Assembly (NCBI RefSeq): GCF_004792695.1
Contig: NZ_SRXU01000007.1
Coordinates: 124,001 to 188,000, forward strand
DNA: 64,000 nucleotides
Direction of reading: 5' to 3'
Source: Sphingomonas naasensis
GTDB lineage: Bacteria; Pseudomonadota; Alphaproteobacteria; Sphingomonadales; Sphingomonadaceae
Part shown: piece by piece, positions 53,284-61,959 of the stretch
Numbering within the stretch: position 1 is the stretch's first letter
How the letters are laid out: each line of letters begins with the position of its first letter
Position numbers and translations under genes: made by a program
The notes under the pieces: generated by a model
Seen by the model: only the letters and a program-made list of their open reading frames with translations
Database searches by the model: none
Told to the model about the DNA's origin: nothing

Positions 53284-54058
53284 GGATCTGCTCGCCGAAG
53301 TCGCCGAGATCGCCGCCGATGCCGGCCGCTTCGCGATCAAGCTGTGGAACACCGATTTCCGCCGCTGGGAAAAGGCGCCGGGCAACCCGGTCTGCGCGGT
53401 CGATCTCGAGGTCGACGGCATGCTCCGCTATCGGCTCGGCGAGCTGCTCCCCGATGCCGGCTGGCTCTCCGAGGAGACGATCGACAGCGCCGCGCGGCTC
53501 GATGCCGACCGGATCTGGGTGGTCGATCCGATCGACGGCACGCGCGACTATCTGCGCGGGCGCCCCGGCTGGGCGGTATCGATCGCGCTGGTCGACAAGG
53601 GCCGGCCGGTGCTCGGTGTGCTCGATGCGCCGGCGCGCGAGGAGGTGTGGGTCGCCGAGGCCGGCAACGGGGCCTTCCGCAATGGCGAGCGCCTGCGCGT
53701 TGCCGCGCGGAGCGAACTCGCCGGGGCGCGCGTGCCTGCCGATCAGCTCTCGAAGGTCGATCACGACCTCGTCATGGTCGCCAAGCCCAATTCGATCGCG
53801 CTGCGTATCGCGATGGTCGCGGCGGGCGAGGCCGATCTCCTCGCCACGATCCGCTGGGGCAATGAATGGGACATCGCCGCCGCGGTGCTGCTCGCCGGGG
53901 AGGCAGGCGCGGCGGTCAGCGACGCGTTCGGACGGCCGCTGGCATTCAACACCCCCGACGCGCAGGCGTTCGGCGTGCTGGCGACCGCGCCGGGGATCCA
54001 TGCCGCGGCGGTCGAGCGGTTGCGTGAGCGTGCCGAGGCGGCGGTGGGCGGGCGTTAG
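53276..54058 (+). CDS. Inositol monophosphatase-family phosphatase (CysQ-like)
   Basis: A 260-residue lithium-sensitive-type phosphatase from GTG 53276. Metal ligands: Glu in GWLSEETID, WVVDPIDGTRDYLRG (about 82-96) and EWDIAAAVLLAGEAGA with the last Asp. By context and sequence it could be 3'(2'),5'-bisphosphate nucleotidase (CysQ) removing PAP, or an inositol phosphatase. The motif set does not separate these safely, so no symbol is given. Confidence 0.9.
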   Translation: MNKDLLAEVAEIAADAGRFAIKLWNTDFRRWEKAPGNPVCAVDLEVDGMLRYRLGELLPDAGWLSEETIDSAARLDADRIWVVDPIDGTRDYLRGRPGWAVSIALVDKGRPVLGVLDAPAREEVWVAEAGNGAFRNGERLRVAARSELAGARVPADQLSKVDHDLVMVAKPNSIALRIAMVAAGEADLLATIRWGNEWDIAAAVLLAGEAGAAVSDAFGRPLAFNTPDAQAFGVLATAPGIHAAAVERLRERAEAAVGGR

Positions 54059-54078
54059 ACGTCCGCCATATCCATAGT

Positions 54079-54107
54079 CGTCACCCCGGCCCAGGGTCGG
54101 GATGACG
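54079..54107. repeat. Single REP-like palindrome (CGTCACCCCGGCC type)
   Basis: CGTCACCCCGGCC at the left and GGTCGGGATGACG at the right form an imperfect hairpin (two mismatches). It stands between the convergent phosphatase and methyltransferase genes and is a lone unit of the family at 47620 and 49956. Confidence 0.72.
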
Positions 54108-54118
54108 GAGCGTCGGGA

Positions 54119-54898
54119 TCACCGCCGGGCCACCGCGATGAGCGCCGTCGACGGCACCGGCAGCACGTTCCTGCCGCCGGCGCGGCGATAGACCTCGTCG
54201 ATCACCTTCTGCTGGTCGTCCGGCCCGAGCGCGCCCCAATCCTCGCTCAGCCCGAACTGGGTCTCGGGATCGAGATTGGTCATCCGCAGCAGATAGTCGC
54301 TGGTCATCGTCTCGATCGCCGGCGCGTCGAAGCCGGCGGCGACCATCTCGGCGGATAGCGTGTCGGGCTTGCCGAGCCAGGTCAGCCCCTCGGGCAGGCC
54401 GGTCCGCCATTCGCGCTCCGGAAACAGGCCGCGGACGACTTCGCCCAGCAGCAGATGCGTCGCCGCGCCCTTGCTCTGCCACGTCGCCACCACGCCGTGC
54501 CCGCCGGGCCGGGTGACCCGCGCCATCTCCGCCAGCCCCCTGCGCCAATCGGGGAACATCATCACCCCGAAAACCGAGAACACCGCGTCGAACGAAGCGT
54601 CGGGCAAGTCGAGCGCCTGCCCGTCCATCGTCCGGCCTTCGAGATTGGGCAGGCCGTGGCGCGTCACCCGTGCCACCATGCCCGGCGAGAAGTCGGTCGC
54701 CAGCACCTGCGCGCCCGCCCATGCCGCCGCCAGCGCGAGCGCGCCGGTGCCGGTGGCGACGTCGAGCAGCCGGGTCTGCGGGGTCAGCCGGATCCGCGCG
54801 AGCGCCGCTTCGGCGAACGGCGCGGTGAACGGGTGCGCAGTCTCCTCATAATGTTTCGCCATGTCGTTCCAGCGATCGGGGTCGTTCATTCGGCGCAT
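54119..54898 (-). CDS. Class I SAM-dependent methyltransferase
   Basis: A 259-residue cytoplasmic methyltransferase with motif I LLDVATGTGALALAAA (about 40-55), a post-I acid in VLATDFSPGMV, and MDGQALDLPDASFDAVFSVF typical of the UbiE/type-11 fold. AAGGAG six bases before the ATG at 54898 chooses this start over an upstream ATG at 54919. The substrate is unknown. It diverges from an Rrf2 regulator gene, which probably controls it. Confidence 0.88.
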   Translation of the reverse strand: MRRMNDPDRWNDMAKHYEETAHPFTAPFAEAALARIRLTPQTRLLDVATGTGALALAAAWAGAQVLATDFSPGMVARVTRHGLPNLEGRTMDGQALDLPDASFDAVFSVFGVMMFPDWRRGLAEMARVTRPGGHGVVATWQSKGAATHLLLGEVVRGLFPEREWRTGLPEGLTWLGKPDTLSAEMVAAGFDAPAIETMTSDYLLRMTNLDPETQFGLSEDWGALGPDDQQKVIDEVYRRAGGRNVLPVPSTALIAVARR

Positions 54899-54922
54899 GC
54901 CTGGCTCCTTGCGAATCACGTA

Positions 54923-54941
54923 ACATCAAATGTATCATGAT
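54923..54941. promoter_or_regulatory. Candidate operator between divergent methyltransferase and Rrf2 genes
   Basis: Two adjacent palindromes, ACAT-caa-ATGT (54923-54933) and ATCATGAT (54934-54941), sit in the 87-base divergent interval, which is AT-rich for this genome. Divergent Rrf2-type regulators usually bind such a site to control themselves and the neighbour. This is inferred. Confidence 0.45.
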
Positions 54942-54985
54942 GCGCGCGACTTGCCAATCGTGGCGAGGGCGCCAAGGATCGAGCG

Positions 54986-55444
54986 ATGCGACGCGACAGC
55001 CGGCTTTCCCGAATGCTCCACGTGCTGCTCCATATGGCGCGGCACGACGGGCCGATGACGTCGGATGCGATCGCGTCGATGCTGCGGACCAATCCGGTGG
55101 TTGTCCGCCGCACCATGGCGGGCCTGCGCGACGCGGGCTATGTCCGCTCGGAAAAGGGCCATGGCGGCGGCTGGGTGCTCGCCTGCGATCTCGACAGCAT
55201 CTCGCTGCTCGACGTCCACCGCGCCGTCGGCGGGCCGCAGGTCTTCGCGATCGGCAACGAGGCGGGGCCGACGCATTGCCTCGTCGAGACGCTCGTCAAC
55301 GAAGCGGTGGCCGACGCGCTCAGCGAAGCCGAGGCGCTGCTGATCGCCCGGTTTGGTGCGGTCAGCCTCGGCGAACTCGCACGCGGGTTCGACGCGCGCT
55401 ACGCGGAGGCTAAAGCGCTGGCGGAGTCCAGGGGGCGAGCTTGA
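54986..55444 (+). CDS. Rrf2-family transcriptional regulator
   Basis: A 152-residue winged-helix protein: SRLSRMLHVLLHMARHDGPM, TSDAIASMLRTNPVVVRRTM (recognition helix) and SEKGHGGGWVLACDLDSISL are the Rrf2 pattern. The three-Cys iron-sulfur cluster of IscR/NsrR is missing; only one Cys (THCLVE) remains in that region, as in the YwnA-like branch, so it senses something other than an Fe-S signal or uses a single thiol. It is divergent from the methyltransferase. Confidence 0.9.
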   Translation: MRRDSRLSRMLHVLLHMARHDGPMTSDAIASMLRTNPVVVRRTMAGLRDAGYVRSEKGHGGGWVLACDLDSISLLDVHRAVGGPQVFAIGNEAGPTHCLVETLVNEAVADALSEAEALLIARFGAVSLGELARGFDARYAEAKALAESRGRA

Positions 55445-55958
55445 GGCGCGACCGCGCCTTGCCGATATAGCTGGTCAGCCGCTTGCGATACGAGGCCTCG
55501 CCGCCATCCGCGCCGATGCCATATTCCCAATAGTCGTCGACCACCCAGCCCGTCGTGGTCCGCGCGAAGACGAGCTTGAGATTGGGACTGCCGCCGCGCT
55601 TGAAGGTGAGCACGGCCTCGGCGCGATCGGCGGCGGGGAAGCGCACCGCCACGCCGATCTTCGCCCAGTTCACGTCGCCGGTGTCCTGGCACTGACAGAG
55701 CATGTCATATTCCTCGCTGCATTCGCCGAGCGAGGAGCCGTCGCCGTCGACGGCGTCGATTTTCGTCTGCATCGCCGCGCATTGCTTCCGCGTCGCGTCG
55801 AGCCGCGCGGTCTGGCGCAGCTCGGGTCCCGGAGTGGCGTCGGGGTTGGCATAGGTCGCATAGGCGGCGCGGACCATGCCGCGGATCGCGGCTTCGTCGG
55901 GCTTGGCCTGCGGCGCGGCGTGGGCGGCGGCGAGCGCCGCGACCAGCCCGAGGATCAT
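55410..55958 (-). CDS. Exported protein of unknown function
   Basis: A 182-residue protein with a short signal peptide (MILGLVAALAAAHAAP). It has several Cys (QCAAMQ, GECSEEYDMLCQCQD) and a beta-rich C-terminal half (LTFKRGGSPNLKLVFARTTT, WVVDDYWEYG). The latter resembles DUF3828-type or NTF2-like secreted proteins, but I cannot assign it. The 3' end overlaps the convergent Rrf2 gene by 35 bases and the start overlaps the upstream stop (ATGA), placing it in the telA unit. Confidence 0.75.
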   Translation of the reverse strand: MILGLVAALAAAHAAPQAKPDEAAIRGMVRAAYATYANPDATPGPELRQTARLDATRKQCAAMQTKIDAVDGDGSSLGECSEEYDMLCQCQDTGDVNWAKIGVAVRFPAADRAEAVLTFKRGGSPNLKLVFARTTTGWVVDDYWEYGIGADGGEASYRKRLTSYIGKARSRLKLAPWTPPAL

Positions 55959-56665
55959 GCCATGTCCTCGCCCTGATATTTGATCTGCAGATAGCGCCCG
56001 CGCGTCGCGAGCAGGTCGAGATCGCCCTGCGCCAGCTGCGTCGACATCTCGGCGATCTCGTCGTCGATCACCTGCAGCCCCTGCGCGAGCTGCTGGTCGG
56101 GGGTGAGCCCGTTGCGCTCGACCCGGCGCAGCGGCTCGGGCACCCGGCCATAGCCCTTGATCAGCTCGGGCAGCTGCTCGCCGACCAGCTTGCGCACTTC
56201 GCCCGCCGCCGGCGACTGCTCGTCGAGCTGGGCGAGCTGCGGGGCGAGGATCTCGAGCTTGACGCCGATCGAGTCGACCAGCCCGCGCACCGGCGAAGGC
56301 AGCGCCAGCCGCTGGCTCTCCAGCCAGCGCTCGGTGGTCACCGGCAGCGCCTTGAGCGGCACTTCGGCGAGCTTCTCGACCGTGGGCGGGGTGCTTGCCG
56401 GCAGCACCGCGAACACCATCGTCGCCACGATCAGCAGCACCGCGACGAGCAGCGCGCCCATCATGCCGAGCGGCGCCACCGCGAGCGCGAAGACGATCGC
56501 CGCGACGATGATCAGCCCGTCGGCCATGGCGATGCGCCCGACCCTGCGCACCACCTCGGCCTCGCGATGCTGCTTGCTGCGCTTCGAGACCGAGGCGTGG
56601 CGCTCGCGCGAACGCTCGAGCAGCTCGTCGCCGCGCTGGACCAGACGATCGACGTCGGTGGGCAC
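55955..56665 (-). CDS. XpaC-like membrane protein, TelA partner
   Basis: A 236-residue protein from GTG 56665, two bases after the telA stop. A basic N-terminus precedes two helices (ADGLIIVAAIVFALAVAPLG and ALLVAVLLIVATMVFAVLP), and the rest is helical and cytoplasmic (KLVGEQLPELIKGYGRVPEP, DQQLAQGLQVIDDEIAEMST). This layout and the link with telA suggest the XpaC (5-bromo-4-chloroindolyl phosphate hydrolysis) family; biochemical function is unproven. Confidence 0.72.
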   Translation of the reverse strand: MPTDVDRLVQRGDELLERSRERHASVSKRSKQHREAEVVRRVGRIAMADGLIIVAAIVFALAVAPLGMMGALLVAVLLIVATMVFAVLPASTPPTVEKLAEVPLKALPVTTERWLESQRLALPSPVRGLVDSIGVKLEILAPQLAQLDEQSPAAGEVRKLVGEQLPELIKGYGRVPEPLRRVERNGLTPDQQLAQGLQVIDDEIAEMSTQLAQGDLDLLATRGRYLQIKYQGEDMA

Positions 56666-56667
56666 CT

Positions 56668-57873
56668 TTACATCGCCTCCAGCTTGAAGGTGTCGGCCCC
56701 GCCGCCGCCCTGGTTCTGGGTGGCGCCCTCGGCGCGGGCGATATAGCCCTTCGACTTCTCGACTTCGTTCGACAGCGTGTTGACCGTGGTCTTCATGCTG
56801 TCGAGCGCCTTGAGCTTGAACGTGTCGATCGCGTCCATCGTGTCGTAGATGTTCTGGAAGGCGCGCTGGAGCGTCTCGACCGGGATCGTCGAGTTCGCGG
56901 CCTGCTCGTGGATCGCCGCGGTATTGCTCTTCAGAAGCGCGCCGGTCGAATCGATCAGCCCCGCGGTGGTGGTGTTGAGCGCGGTGATCTGGTCGAGCAC
57001 CAGCTTCTGGTTGGTCAGCGCCTGCGCGACGGTCACCGCGGTGCGCAGCGCGGACACCGTCGTGGTGGACGCGCGGTCGACCCCCTTCACCAGCTCGACA
57101 TTGTTCTTCTTGACGAGGTCGAGCGCAAGATAGCCCTGCACCGTCACCGCCATCTGGGTGAGCAGGTCTTGCGTGCGCTGGCGGACATAGAACAGCGCGG
57201 TCTCGCGCACCGCCTTGGCCTTGGCCGGGTCGCTATGGTCGAGCTCGTTGGCCTTGTCCTCGAGCTTGGCGTCCATCGCCTTGGACAGATAGATCATCTG
57301 CTCGAGCCGGCCCATCGAGGCCCAGAGATTGGCGCGCTCGGTGTCGATCGCGGCATTGTCCATCAGCAGCTCGTCCTTGCCGCTCGACAGGCTCTTGAGG
57401 ATTCCGTTGATGTGGCTCTGCGACGATTGGTACTTGCGGAAATACTGTTTGAGCGGCGAACCGCCGAACAACTTGGCGAGGAAGCCGTCATTGCCGCCGA
57501 CCAGCTTGCCGTTGCGGCCCGGATCGAGCTCCTCGACGGTCTTGCGCAGCGCGAGCAGATCGGCGCCGACGCCGCTTTCGCTGCTGATCGCGCGCACCGG
57601 GCGATCGAGGAAGCGATTGGACTGGCCCGCCGCGTCGCGGATTTCCTTCTGGCCCATCGCCGCGATCGCATCGACGCGCTTGCCGAATTCGGGCGAGTTG
57701 ACGTCCTGCGCGATCAGATCGTCGATGAAGCCGTCGACGCGCTTCTCGAGCTCGGTCTTCTTGGCATCCTCCACCGGAACCAGCCCGGCGGCCTTCTCGG
57801 GCGCCACCACCTTCACCGGCTCGGGCGGGGTGAGCACCAGATCCTGTTCGGCCACTGCAGTCTCGGTTGCCAT
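56668..57873 (-). CDS. telA: Toxic anion resistance protein TelA
   Basis: A 401-residue, mostly helical cytoplasmic protein. The TelA core is visible in LGGSPLKQYFRKYQSSQSHI, LLMDNAAIDTERANLWASM and VNNVELVKGVDRASTTTVSA-like segments (KKNNVELVKGVDRASTTTVS). The N-terminus is Pro/Val/Lys-rich. The family was named from tellurite resistance, but other stress and membrane roles are reported. It is the first gene of a telA-xpaC-exported protein operon. Confidence 0.93.
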   Translation of the reverse strand: MATETAVAEQDLVLTPPEPVKVVAPEKAAGLVPVEDAKKTELEKRVDGFIDDLIAQDVNSPEFGKRVDAIAAMGQKEIRDAAGQSNRFLDRPVRAISSESGVGADLLALRKTVEELDPGRNGKLVGGNDGFLAKLFGGSPLKQYFRKYQSSQSHINGILKSLSSGKDELLMDNAAIDTERANLWASMGRLEQMIYLSKAMDAKLEDKANELDHSDPAKAKAVRETALFYVRQRTQDLLTQMAVTVQGYLALDLVKKNNVELVKGVDRASTTTVSALRTAVTVAQALTNQKLVLDQITALNTTTAGLIDSTGALLKSNTAAIHEQAANSTIPVETLQRAFQNIYDTMDAIDTFKLKALDSMKTTVNTLSNEVEKSKGYIARAEGATQNQGGGGADTFKLEAM

Positions 57874-57971
57874 CTATAACCCTCCAAAGCTGTCGCGACC
57901 CAGCATAAGGGCATCGCGGCAGCTATCCAAGTGTGTCATGTAGATAGTACACCTACGGCGGTTCGCCAAGC

Positions 57972-58538
57972 TCAGCCGCGCGCCGTCCGAAGCGCGTTGC
58001 CCCACCAGAGCAGCTCGTCGAACAGATGCCCGGTCCAGCGCAGGTCCTTGTCGTCGCCGGTGAACGTCCCGTCCTGCACCTTGCCCCACACCCCCATGAT
58101 GTGGACCGATGCCTCGAGCGGCGCCATCTGCAGCTCGCGGGTCACGCAGGTCAGCAGCTCGATCGAGCGCGCGCCGCCATTGCCGCCATAGCCGACAAAG
58201 GTCACCGGCTTGCGGTTCCACTCGGCATAGACGAAGTCGAGCGCGTTCTTCAGCACCGCGGGCGGCCCGTGATTATATTCGGGGCAGATCAGGATATAGC
58301 CGTCGGCGCTCGCGATCTTCTCCGCCCAGCGGATCTGCAGCGGATCGCTGTAATGGCCCTGCGCCGGCGGGTGGGCGAAGGGATAGAAGGGCAGATCCCA
58401 GTCCTTGAGGTCGATCAGCTCGCAATCGAGCCCCGCGCGCGCGGCCGCCTGCTCGATCACCCAATGGGCGACAGGCTCGGCCATGCGTCCTTCGCGGACG
58501 CTGCCCATGATGACGAGAATGCGAAGCGGATCTGCCAT
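57972..58538 (-). CDS. NAD(P)H-dependent FMN reductase / quinone reductase family
   Basis: A 188-residue flavodoxin-fold enzyme. FMN-binding loops: LVIMGSVREGRMAEPV at the N-terminus (ARF/GSxRxGR motif) and ICPEYNHGPPAVLKNALDF (about 85-103), typical of the ChrR/ArsH/azoreductase-like NADPH-dependent FMN reductases. It reduces quinones, chromate or azo compounds in related species. It is a single gene divergent from typA. Confidence 0.9.
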   Translation of the reverse strand: MADPLRILVIMGSVREGRMAEPVAHWVIEQAAARAGLDCELIDLKDWDLPFYPFAHPPAQGHYSDPLQIRWAEKIASADGYILICPEYNHGPPAVLKNALDFVYAEWNRKPVTFVGYGGNGGARSIELLTCVTRELQMAPLEASVHIMGVWGKVQDGTFTGDDKDLRWTGHLFDELLWWGNALRTARG

Positions 58539-58633
58539 GTGTTTATCCCTAGCGGCCCATCCCCTTCCCGCAACGCACAAATTGCGCTAAGGGCGCCCGC
58601 GCACCGCACTTCAGCGACATCCAGGACATACGC

Positions 58634-60460
58634 ATGAACCTCCGCAACGTGGCGATCATCGCCCACGTCGATCATGGCAAGACCACGCTCGTCGACCAGC
58701 TCTTCCGCCAGTCCGGCACGTTCCGCGACAACCAGCGCGTCGAAGAGCGTGCGATGGATTCGAACGACCTCGAGAAGGAGCGCGGGATCACGATTCTCGC
58801 CAAGCCGACCTCGGTCGAGTGGGAAGGCACCCGGATCAACATCGTCGATACCCCCGGCCACGCCGATTTCGGCGGCGAGGTCGAGCGCATCCTGTCGATG
58901 GTCGACGGCGTCATCCTGCTCGTCGACAGCTCGGAAGGCGCGATGCCGCAGACCAAGTTCGTCACCGGCAAGGCATTGAAGCTCGGTCTGCGCCCGATCG
59001 TCGTGGTCAACAAGGTCGACCGCCCCGATGAGCGCATCCAGGAAGTGCTTGACGAAGTGTTCGATCTGTTCGTGTCGCTCGACGCCAGCGACGAGCAGCT
59101 CGATTTCCCGGTGCTCTACGCCTCGGGGCGCAACGGCTATGCCAATGAGGACCCGAGCCTGCGCGAGGGCACGCTCAAGCCGCTGTTCCAGAAGATCGTC
59201 GATCACGTGCCGCCGCCCAAGGTCGAGGTCGAAGGCACGCCCTTCACCTTCCTCGTCACGCTGCTCGACCGCGACAATTTCCTCGGCCGCATCCTCACCG
59301 GCCGCGTCAATTCGGGCGTGGTCAAGGTCAACCAGCCGATCCACGCGATCGACATGGACGGCAAGGTGATCGAGACCGGTCGCGCGTCGAAGATCATGTC
59401 GTTCCGCGGCCTCGATCGCGTTCCGGTCGACGAAGCGCGCGCAGGCGACATCATCTCGCTGGCCGGTCTCACCGTCGCTACCGTGTCGAACACGATCGCC
59501 GATACCTCGGTCACCGAAGCCATCCAGGCGCAGCCGATCGATCCGCCGACGCTGTCGATGCGCTTCGCCGTCAACGATTCGCCGATGGCGGGCCGCGAGG
59601 GCTCGAAGGTCACCAGCCGCATGATCCGCGACCGTCTCGAGCGCGAAGCCGAGTCGAACGTCGCGATCAAGGTCACCGAGAGCGAGGACCGCGACAGCTT
59701 CGAAGTCGCCGGCCGCGGCGAGCTCCAGCTCGGCGTGCTGATCGAGACGATGCGCCGCGAGGGCTTCGAGCTCGGCATCAGCCGTCCGCGCGTGCTGTTC
59801 CGCGAGGACGAGAACGGCAAGAAGACCGAGCCGTACGAGACCGTCGTGATCGACGTCGACGACGAATATTCGGGCACGGTCGTCGACAAGATGAACCAGC
59901 GCAAAGGCGAGATGACCGACATGCGTCCGTCGGGCGGCGGCAAGACCCGCATCACCTTCTCGGCGCCGTCGCGCGGCCTGATCGGCTATCATGGCGAGTT
60001 CCTGTCGGACACCCGTGGCACCGGCATCATGAACCGGCTGTTCGAGAAGTACGGCCCCCACAAGGGCCAGATCGAGGGCCGCAAGAACGGCGTGCTGATC
60101 TCGAACGGCAATGGCGAGGCGCAGTCCTATGCGCTCGGTCCGCTCGAGGAGCGCGGCATCCTGTTCGTCGGGCACGGCGAGGCGCTCTACGAGGGCATGA
60201 TCGTCGGCGAGAACGCCAAGACGGATGACCTCGAGGTCAATCCGATGAAGGCCAAGCAGCTCACCAACTTCCGCGCATCGGGCGGCAAGGACGACGCCGT
60301 CCGCCTGACCCCGCCGAAGAAGATGACGCTCGAGCAGGCGATCGCCTATATCGACGACGACGAGATGGTCGAAGTCACCCCGACCAAGATCCGGCTGCGT
60401 AAGCGCCACCTCGATCCGCACGAGCGCAAGCGCGCGAGCCGGGCCAAAGCTGCTGCCTGA
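58634..60460 (+). CDS. typA: Ribosome-associated GTPase TypA/BipA
   Basis: A 608-residue translational GTPase. G1 is AHVDHGKT (10-17), G2 RGITI, G3 [10 protein letters not shown] and G4 NKVDRPDER. The BipA-specific second half includes [20 protein letters not shown] and the C-terminal [20 protein letters not shown]. It assists 50S assembly and growth under stress, including low temperature. A terminator follows. Confidence 0.98.
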   Translation: MNLRNVAIIAHVDHGKTTLVDQLFRQSGTFRDNQRVEERAMDSNDLEKERGITILAKPTSVEWEGTRINIVDTPGHADFGGEVERILSMVDGVILLVDSSEGAMPQTKFVTGKALKLGLRPIVVVNKVDRPDERIQEVLDEVFDLFVSLDASDEQLDFPVLYASGRNGYANEDPSLREGTLKPLFQKIVDHVPPPKVEVEGTPFTFLVTLLDRDNFLGRILTGRVNSGVVKVNQPIHAIDMDGKVIETGRASKIMSFRGLDRVPVDEARAGDIISLAGLTVATVSNTIADTSVTEAIQAQPIDPPTLSMRFAVNDSPMAGREGSKVTSRMIRDRLEREAESNVAIKVTESEDRDSFEVAGRGELQLGVLIETMRREGFELGISRPRVLFREDENGKKTEPYETVVIDVDDEYSGTVVDKMNQRKGEMTDMRPSGGGKTRITFSAPSRGLIGYHGEFLSDTRGTGIMNRLFEKYGPHKGQIEGRKNGVLISNGNGEAQSYALGPLEERGILFVGHGEALYEGMIVGENAKTDDLEVNPMKAKQLTNFRASGGKDDAVRLTPPKKMTLEQAIAYIDDDEMVEVTPTKIRLRKRHLDPHERKRASRAKAAA

Positions 60461-60479
60461 GGGTTGGCTGGGAGTTGAA

Positions 60480-60507
60480 GGCGCCGGGGGAAACTCCGGC
60501 GCCTTTT
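60480..60507 (+). terminator. Rho-independent terminator of typA
   Basis: The stem GGCGCCGG (60480-60487) / CCGGCGCC (60496-60503) with an 8-base loop is followed by TTTT (60504-60507). It lies 20 bases after the typA stop. Confidence 0.88.
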
Positions 60508-60541
60508 CTATTGGTCGGGCGGCGGCGCGGGCCGGCGCCGG

Positions 60542-60931
60542 CTAGTCCAGATCGGTCTGGATCCAGGTCGGCGAGTGGTGGATGTCGATCGTCTGGAGCC
60601 GCCCCGGCCCGAGATTCTCGAACCGGTGCGGAACTCCCGCCGGGCCGAGCACGACTTGCCCCGCGCCCGCATCGAGCACGGCATCGCCGACGAAGAAGCG
60701 CGCCTTGCCCGCGACGACGATGAAGGTCTCGTCATAGGGATGCACGTGCAGCCGTGGCCCCGCGCCCACGTCGTCGGTGCCATAGGTCAGTACGGTGATC
60801 GCGCCGCCTAGCGCCGCGCCTTCGACGAACCCGCGCCACGGCCCGCCCGCCTCCGGATCGAACAGCGTCGCCTGTGCCGACGGTCGCCCGTCCGGTGCAA
60901 TCGTTGCGGGATCGAAATCCTTTCGCGCCAT
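60542..60931 (-). CDS. Cupin-domain protein
   Basis: A 129-residue single cupin. Motif 1 is GPRLHVHPYDETFIVVAGKA (metal-binding His, His, Glu), motif 2 GQVVLGPAGVPHRFENLGPG (His). The ATG at 60931 has GGGAGAGG upstream. Single cupins range from enzymes to sugar- or ligand-binding proteins; nothing here decides which. It is convergent with typA across the terminator. Confidence 0.88.
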   Translation of the reverse strand: MARKDFDPATIAPDGRPSAQATLFDPEAGGPWRGFVEGAALGGAITVLTYGTDDVGAGPRLHVHPYDETFIVVAGKARFFVGDAVLDAGAGQVVLGPAGVPHRFENLGPGRLQTIDIHHSPTWIQTDLD

Positions 60932-61083
60932 CGGTCCTCTCCCATTTTTCGCGCCGGCCGGCGCCGCGTGCCCGGCCCTCGGCCTCCGCCCCTCCGGCCT
61001 CCGCAAAATTGCGGAGCGATTAACTACATCTCAACGCGCGCCACGCGACAAGCAGGCTCCTCGCCGCAACGAGCAGGCCGCCC

Positions 61084-61959
61084 ATGCTGCACGCACCGAT
61101 CATCCCGCCCACACCGGTCCCGCCGAAGATTCCGCCCTATGATTTCCTGCCACAGGTCTTCATCCGCGAGCTGTCCGAAACCGAAGTCGATGTCGCCGAG
61201 ACGCCGTTCTTCTACAACGACGGCGGCACGCCGGCCTATCTCGCGCGGCTGCCGGACGGGGTGGCGCCGCTCACCCCGGCGCATACCGGCCCCGAAGTGT
61301 CGCGCGGCGCGGAGCATCGCGTCACCGGCACGATCGGCTTCAAGCCGACGCCGCCTTACGGCAACGAGACCCAGCTCGGCTTCGAAGGCGAGACGGTCCG
61401 CTACGAGCCGATGTGGGCGACGCGCGACGCCGCCGCGGCGTTCGGCATCACTTTGGTCGAGCCGGGGCAGGGGATCGCCATCGACAGCCCCGGCGGGCTA
61501 CTGCACCAGAATCAATATGAATATGGCGTGTTCGCCGGGCATTGGTCGCCCTATCAGAACACCAATCCGACGGGCCCCGATGGCGGCAACATGCTGCTCA
61601 GCGTGGTGTGCACCGATCTCGAGCATCACGATTTCCCGCACGTCTTCGCCTCGACCGACCCGCAATTCCCGCTGGTGATCTCGGGCGGCCGCTACTGGCA
61701 CCACGAACAGCGGATCTGCCTCGCCGATCTGTGGGTGCCGCAGGGCTCGGCGCTCTATATCCCGCCCAAGCCGCTGCTGCTCGGCAGCCAGTGCATCGAC
61801 TTGCACAACAACCGCAATTCGGCGCGCGCCGCGTGGGGCGACATCCGCGCGCATTCGATCGTCACCCACACGCTGCTGCAGACCACCGATAGCTTCACTT
61901 ATTGGTACTGGAACGCGGCGGACACCGAGCACACCCCTCTCGAGGTCTATCGTCCATGA
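61084..61959 (+). CDS. Protein of unknown function coupled to a diguanylate cyclase
   Basis: A 291-residue soluble protein without a signal peptide, unusually rich in aromatic, His and Pro residues (HAPIIPPTPVPPKIPPYDFL at the start; FAGHWSPYQNTNPTGPDGGN; RYWHHEQRICLADLWVPQGS; SFTYWYWNAADTEHTPLEVY). It looks beta-rich with conserved-looking His/Tyr/Trp loops. I do not recognise a family. The stop overlaps the ATG of the diguanylate cyclase (ATGA at 61956-61959), which points to a shared role, perhaps as sensor or output partner. Confidence 0.75.
   Translation: MLHAPIIPPTPVPPKIPPYDFLPQVFIRELSETEVDVAETPFFYNDGGTPAYLARLPDGVAPLTPAHTGPEVSRGAEHRVTGTIGFKPTPPYGNETQLGFEGETVRYEPMWATRDAAAAFGITLVEPGQGIAIDSPGGLLHQNQYEYGVFAGHWSPYQNTNPTGPDGGNMLLSVVCTDLEHHDFPHVFASTDPQFPLVISGGRYWHHEQRICLADLWVPQGSALYIPPKPLLLGSQCIDLHNNRNSARAAWGDIRAHSIVTHTLLQTTDSFTYWYWNAADTEHTPLEVYRP

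Noticed and set aside
58457..60421. A 654-codon open frame antisense to typA
   Set aside because: TypA is unmistakable on the other strand; the antisense product is composition-driven.
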